Shown in pieces: positions 33,736 to 64,000 of a stretch of DNA of 64,000 nt (its first letter is position 1; each line of letters starts with the position of its first letter). The notes below the pieces were generated by a model. It made no database searches, was not told the origin of the DNA, and saw nothing but the letters and a program-made list of their open reading frames with translations. This DNA is from Paragorgia papillata (Eukaryota > Cnidaria > Anthozoa > Scleralcyonacea > Coralliidae). The stretch lies in assembly GCA_035771165.1 (NCBI GenBank), contig JAWNZC010000258.1, positions 1,549,001 through 1,613,000 of the forward strand, read 5' to 3'. Made by a program: the position numbers and the translations under genes.

Positions 33736-36400
33736 TGGGGGATGGGGGAGGGGTAAAACAATGTTATTTATCTCACGGTAGTAAAAGAAGCAAGAACGAA
33801 GCTAATTGATGCTTTAGTGTCCCAATGAATTATTCTCCGATTGTAGAAACAAATCCACCCTATTTAGATTCCCAGCGAGAAATCACCACCACGCAAAAAA
33901 GGTTCAAAACACGACAAAATGTTCGTCGTCAAAGTGACACGTACACACCTCCCACGAACGGAAAGTAGAAGCTACAAGAAAACGGTTGTGTTTTAACTGC
34001 ACGGAAGCAGGTATCGAGCACCACAAAACCGGTTGTGAGAAAAAAGTGCTGAAACTACCAAGTTACAAAACGCATTCCTATCTTATAATGATTTCCTCGA
34101 GGTCGAACCACCACTTCAGAATCACTTTTGGAACAATTTCGCGCAAGAAAGGTTTAATGCAATTGCAGGCGATATTAAAAAGACGTTTCCTCAAATCAGA
34201 ATTCGAGCAAAAAGACCGACATGCCTAAGATTTCATTAGCAAAAGGAAAGACAGTCTTTATGTGAACGGCGCCTAAACTGCATGGAGGACAAACTGTTCA
34301 ACTGCGACCGCGATATCTTCAACAAAGTCTCCTTTCAGTTGCAGAAGTAGAACTCCAACAAGACAGAAGTGGAAATATTCGAGGTCCTTCAACGTGACAA
34401 GAGCATAAGCCAAACGGCACCAGGGTGTCACGAGCTTAAGAATGCATATGGTAACCTATATATATGACTGAAATGGAACAAAAAATGGCACAATCTTTGC
34501 TTCTTTCCAAAGAAAACAGCGAAACCAACCAAAACAATTCGCTGCTGTGTTGTGTTGCAAGCGTCATCTGCAACGAGAAGTAGTGTACGCATGGGATGCA
34601 CCATTGACCAAGAAGCTGGTGTGCACATGACAGCAGAAGAATAAGATCCCATTGGAAGTAAACGTCCCAAAAGCCTTGAGTTGGCAAAAGGTCGCAGCTG
34701 CTTGTTATACCATCATCTTTCAACCGACACAGATCTACCAAGAGCAAGTGAGACCTAAGTCACCGAGTGGTTGCGTGATCAGACAAAGTGGCCAGCAGGC
34801 ATATATAGTACACCAGCCAGCGAAGAGTCAATGGAGTCAACCAGCTATTCGCCAAGACAGTAGATGAAAACGACGACTTAGAATATCCTTTTCCAACCGC
34901 CATCTCTTCGTGACCTTGAAGGTGTGTGCATGGATGTCGAGATTCTTACATCGAACTCTCTAAAGCAAGCCGAACGCAAAACCCAAACCAAATGCACAGA
35001 ATATTTCGAAGAGGATTATAGACTTCGTACGAATTTACAACTAAATGGAGACAGACTGCTGTAATATCAGGCATGCGGAATGCAAGAACACCACCTAGGT
35101 ATGCCATAACGGAATCTTTAAGTATAATGGCTTTAGATAAGAACAAGAACACGATGAGAGGAGAAACTAGACTGGATAAATAAACATTGTAAAAACTCAT
35201 CTCATATAGTCACACTGTGTGGTGTGTTTGTGAAGAAGCATTTATTTATTATATATTTTACTGCATTCGTAACAACGAAACCAGTTCCCGCGCCCAGCAT
35301 CAGGAAACGGAGACAAGCTTTCCAGAAACATAACAAGGCAGGTTATTAATGAAATTCATCCAAAGATATCATCAGCGGGAAAGGATTCAAGTATGGTCAT
35401 AGAAAGTCTAGGGAACTAGAACTTGACTATAAAGGCTTTCGTCCATCTTCCAAACCAAACCAAACCAAACTACTCTATGAAAGGCAGCATTGCATGTTTT
35501 TGTTGCTTCGACTTCTGTACTTACATTAACGAAAATTACGAATGCGTCATGAATTGCACACAGTACAGTCTGTGTCAGAGCAAGGCACTTAACAGCACTC
35601 CACGCAGAGGTAGCAACCCCATCGACAAAGCAGGATGAACAAGAAAAAGGCAAGCAGAGAGCAAAAGGTTGAGCAGGACAAATAACGCGCTTAAATGGAC
35701 AGCAAGCCTCGTAGAACCACACGAGAAAATAACAGCTAAACGAACTGCTATAGAACGATATTGCATGTGGTGATATTGCCTAAATTGTGCTCGAAGATTT
35801 GTTTGGCCAACACCCACGTCAGTAGGCATTCTATCATTAATACGATTAAAGCTCACGTTGTCGTCAGCGACAAAGAAACGGCTCGTTGACAAAACCAATG
35901 TAGCTTTTTGACCGTTTAGAAGTGGATGGTCAAACATATAGACACACTGAGAACATGTGCAGAAAACGATTTGGCTCTAGCGATTTGGTTGCAAAAGACA
36001 TCGCCTCCCTATCATCATCGAACTCGCTACCATCATGTCACAGAGCAAAAAAGCCATTCCCACGCTAGTGATATAGCCTCACATGGCCCATGGAATGGGG
36101 GTAGTAATGAAACCGATGTGCTTCTATTGGCATAGAGATATGCACCATAAAAACCCCAACCGATGACAGAAGATTCACAGGTACCACGAATCAACCCATT
36201 ATCCAGAACAAAAAAGAAAAGAAGAATCAGCAGGTAGAAGCAGTTTTCCCAGAGCACCCGTCCGCCATAAGAGAAGACGCCTGCAAGCGTATCAATTTTA
36301 CCGACATTTTTTTTATCTAAAACTTGACAGAAATAGATTGTTAGGTTTTTGTGTGGTTATTCTGCCGGAAAAGGGTCTGAAAACATAACAGAATCTTGGA
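33736..36400 (+). other. Possibly a highly decayed retroelement, otherwise no gene
   Basis: Around 33,975-34,040 a frame reads CFNCTEAGIEHHKTGC, which has the spacing of a retroviral-type zinc knuckle only approximately. Until about 35,200 the GC content and codon texture look more coding-like than the surroundings (for example YNDFLEVEPPLQNHFWNNF near 34,090), with many stops. A BEL/Pao or other LTR retrotransposon relic is one guess, without support from a catalytic motif. From 35,200 to 36,400 nothing is recognised. Confidence 0.25.
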
Positions 36401-36407
36401 CCAAAAC

Positions 36408-37200
<793 letters not shown>

Positions 37201-37551
37201 ACATGTTTTGTGGCAAGCAGTTAAATGCTATTTTCAAGTATTCAAATATTACTCTGGAGGTGGTAAATTGCAGAAAAATGAAACAGTAGTGGATAACCTG
37301 TTTTAGTTTTGAACAAGTTTTGCAAAAGATATCAAAATCCGAATACACGACTAAATTTTTCTTGACAAGCTTTATTTGTTCGTGTGTCTGCACAAATTAA
37401 CTGATAGCATTTTCTTTGACAACCTTTTCAAAGCCATCAAGGAAAATTTAAAAAATACACGGTACGTCACGAACGTCCACCGTCATTTGATTTCGTTTAT
37501 TATGAAGTGCATCTATCAAAAACAAATCTACACACCAGAAAATAAAACCTC

Positions 37552-38225
37552 TTAAGGTGGCTCCATACAGTGGAAATAAAATACTCTCAAGTCCAAAACA
37601 CGTGCATAAACAATTCGGAAAAAGAATAAAACTAAATGTTATGCATAATTAAACATTCTGACAATCAAAAACTGTTACCAAATAAATACCAACAGTTGTT
37701 GCTATGGCAACAACGACGTTTCAAAATGGCTGACAATTACCTTTCAAACTAATTTAATTCGAAAGAAACTTTGGTGACCCCCAATTTTTTTGTTCATTAA
37801 AACTTTTCTTGACGTATGAGTAATCAACAGGCCGATTTAAAAAAAATTCTGTACAACGAATAATTTTTCCCCCCGGAAAAACCATGTTTGTTAATTTTTA
37901 AAAAATTTCGTTCTACAGAATTTTTTAAAATCGGGCTATTGATTACTCATACTTCAAGGAAAGTTTTAATGAAAAAAAAAATTGGGGGTCACCAAAGTTG
38001 TTTCCGAATTAAATTAGTTTGAAGGGTAATTGGCAGCCATTTTGAAACTTCATTGTTGCCATAGCAACAAATGTTGCTATTTATTTGGTAACAGTTTTTT
38101 ATTGTCAGACTGTTTAACTATGCATAACATTTAGTTTTATTCTTTTTCGAATTGTTTAATCACGTGTTTTGGAGTCTCAAACTTGTATTTCCCATTTTTC
38201 AAGAAACTGTATGGAGCCACCTTAA
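37552..38225. mobile_element. Fold-back MITE with TTAA target duplication
   Basis: The two arms, about 37,556-37,870 and 37,905-38,221, are inverted and largely complementary over more than 300 bp. The outer ends are GGTGGCTCCATACAG and CTGTATGGAGCCACC, flanked by TTAA at 37552-37555 and 38222-38225. TTAA duplications are typical of piggyBac-mobilised elements. No coding frame. Confidence 0.8.
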
Positions 38226-38548
38226 GCCGTGTTTACACTGCAAGCCATGGCCTGGCCCGGGTGTGTCGTGTTTACACTGACACAAGCCTGGCCAAGGCCA
38301 AAGCATAGGCCAACAAAAGAAGCAGGCCCAGATATTCTGGCCAGCAGCCCAGGACGTGTTTAGACTGCCAAAAGTATATGCCAAAGTTAGGTCAAGGCCA
38401 GGCCAAGGCTTGCAAGAAAATTGTCTGTGAAAACAGGTATTCGAAAATATATACGAAACAAGGAACTTGTCAAAGAAACTTGGTCGCGTATTTCAGTTTA
38501 GTTAATCTTCCTCTTTATGATTATGATTATCCTCATAAACGAGGTCAC

Positions 38549-63985
<25,437 letters not shown>

Positions 63986-64000
63986 CTAAAAATGAACACG

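Overview
This window looks like AT-rich nuclear DNA from an animal, most likely an anthozoan cnidarian such as a stony coral or sea anemone. That is inferred from the mix of repeat families (an endonuclease-bearing Helitron, CR1/L2-type LINEs with PHD fingers, a Penelope-like element with hammerhead motifs, many fold-back MITEs) and from spliced introns with GT/AG borders. Nothing bacterial (operons, CRISPR, ribosome binding sites) is present.

Layout. 0.8-2.1 kb: one long minus-strand frame with a C2H2 finger and a transposase-like tail. 2.3-2.9 kb: a hAT-type MITE. About 5-16 kb: a three-layer nest in which a minus-strand Helentron (Rep, PIF1-like helicase, AP-endonuclease) is split by a plus-strand LINE and by a piggyBac-type element that landed in its endonuclease region. 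16-18.9 kb: two more LINE fragments. 20.2-23.1 kb: a decayed MULE-like transposase with a SWIM finger. 23.5-38 kb: microsatellites, degenerate satellites, MITEs and fold-back elements; I see no host exon there.

The main host gene is on the minus strand. Seven phase-compatible exons run from the right edge (about 63,985) to a stop at 38,549. They encode two N-terminal zinc fingers, a tyrosine-recombinase-like domain whose presumed catalytic residues lie in three exons, an acidic linker, two homologous 45-nt exons and a C-terminal SANT/Myb-like domain. I read it as a recombinase-derived (Crypton-like) gene. Its introns hold most of the remaining mobile DNA: a TA-flanked Tigger-like element, a 135-bp near-perfect palindrome, a tandem pair of tRNA-like units with intact internal promoter boxes, a hAT MITE with an exact 8-bp duplication, a Penelope-like terminus in inverted duplicate, and a complete hammerhead ribozyme motif.

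Working relationships are limited: most coding segments are dead or dying mobile elements, and the recombinase-like gene is the only unit with an intact spliced reading frame. All family assignments come from motifs read by eye; no database search was run.
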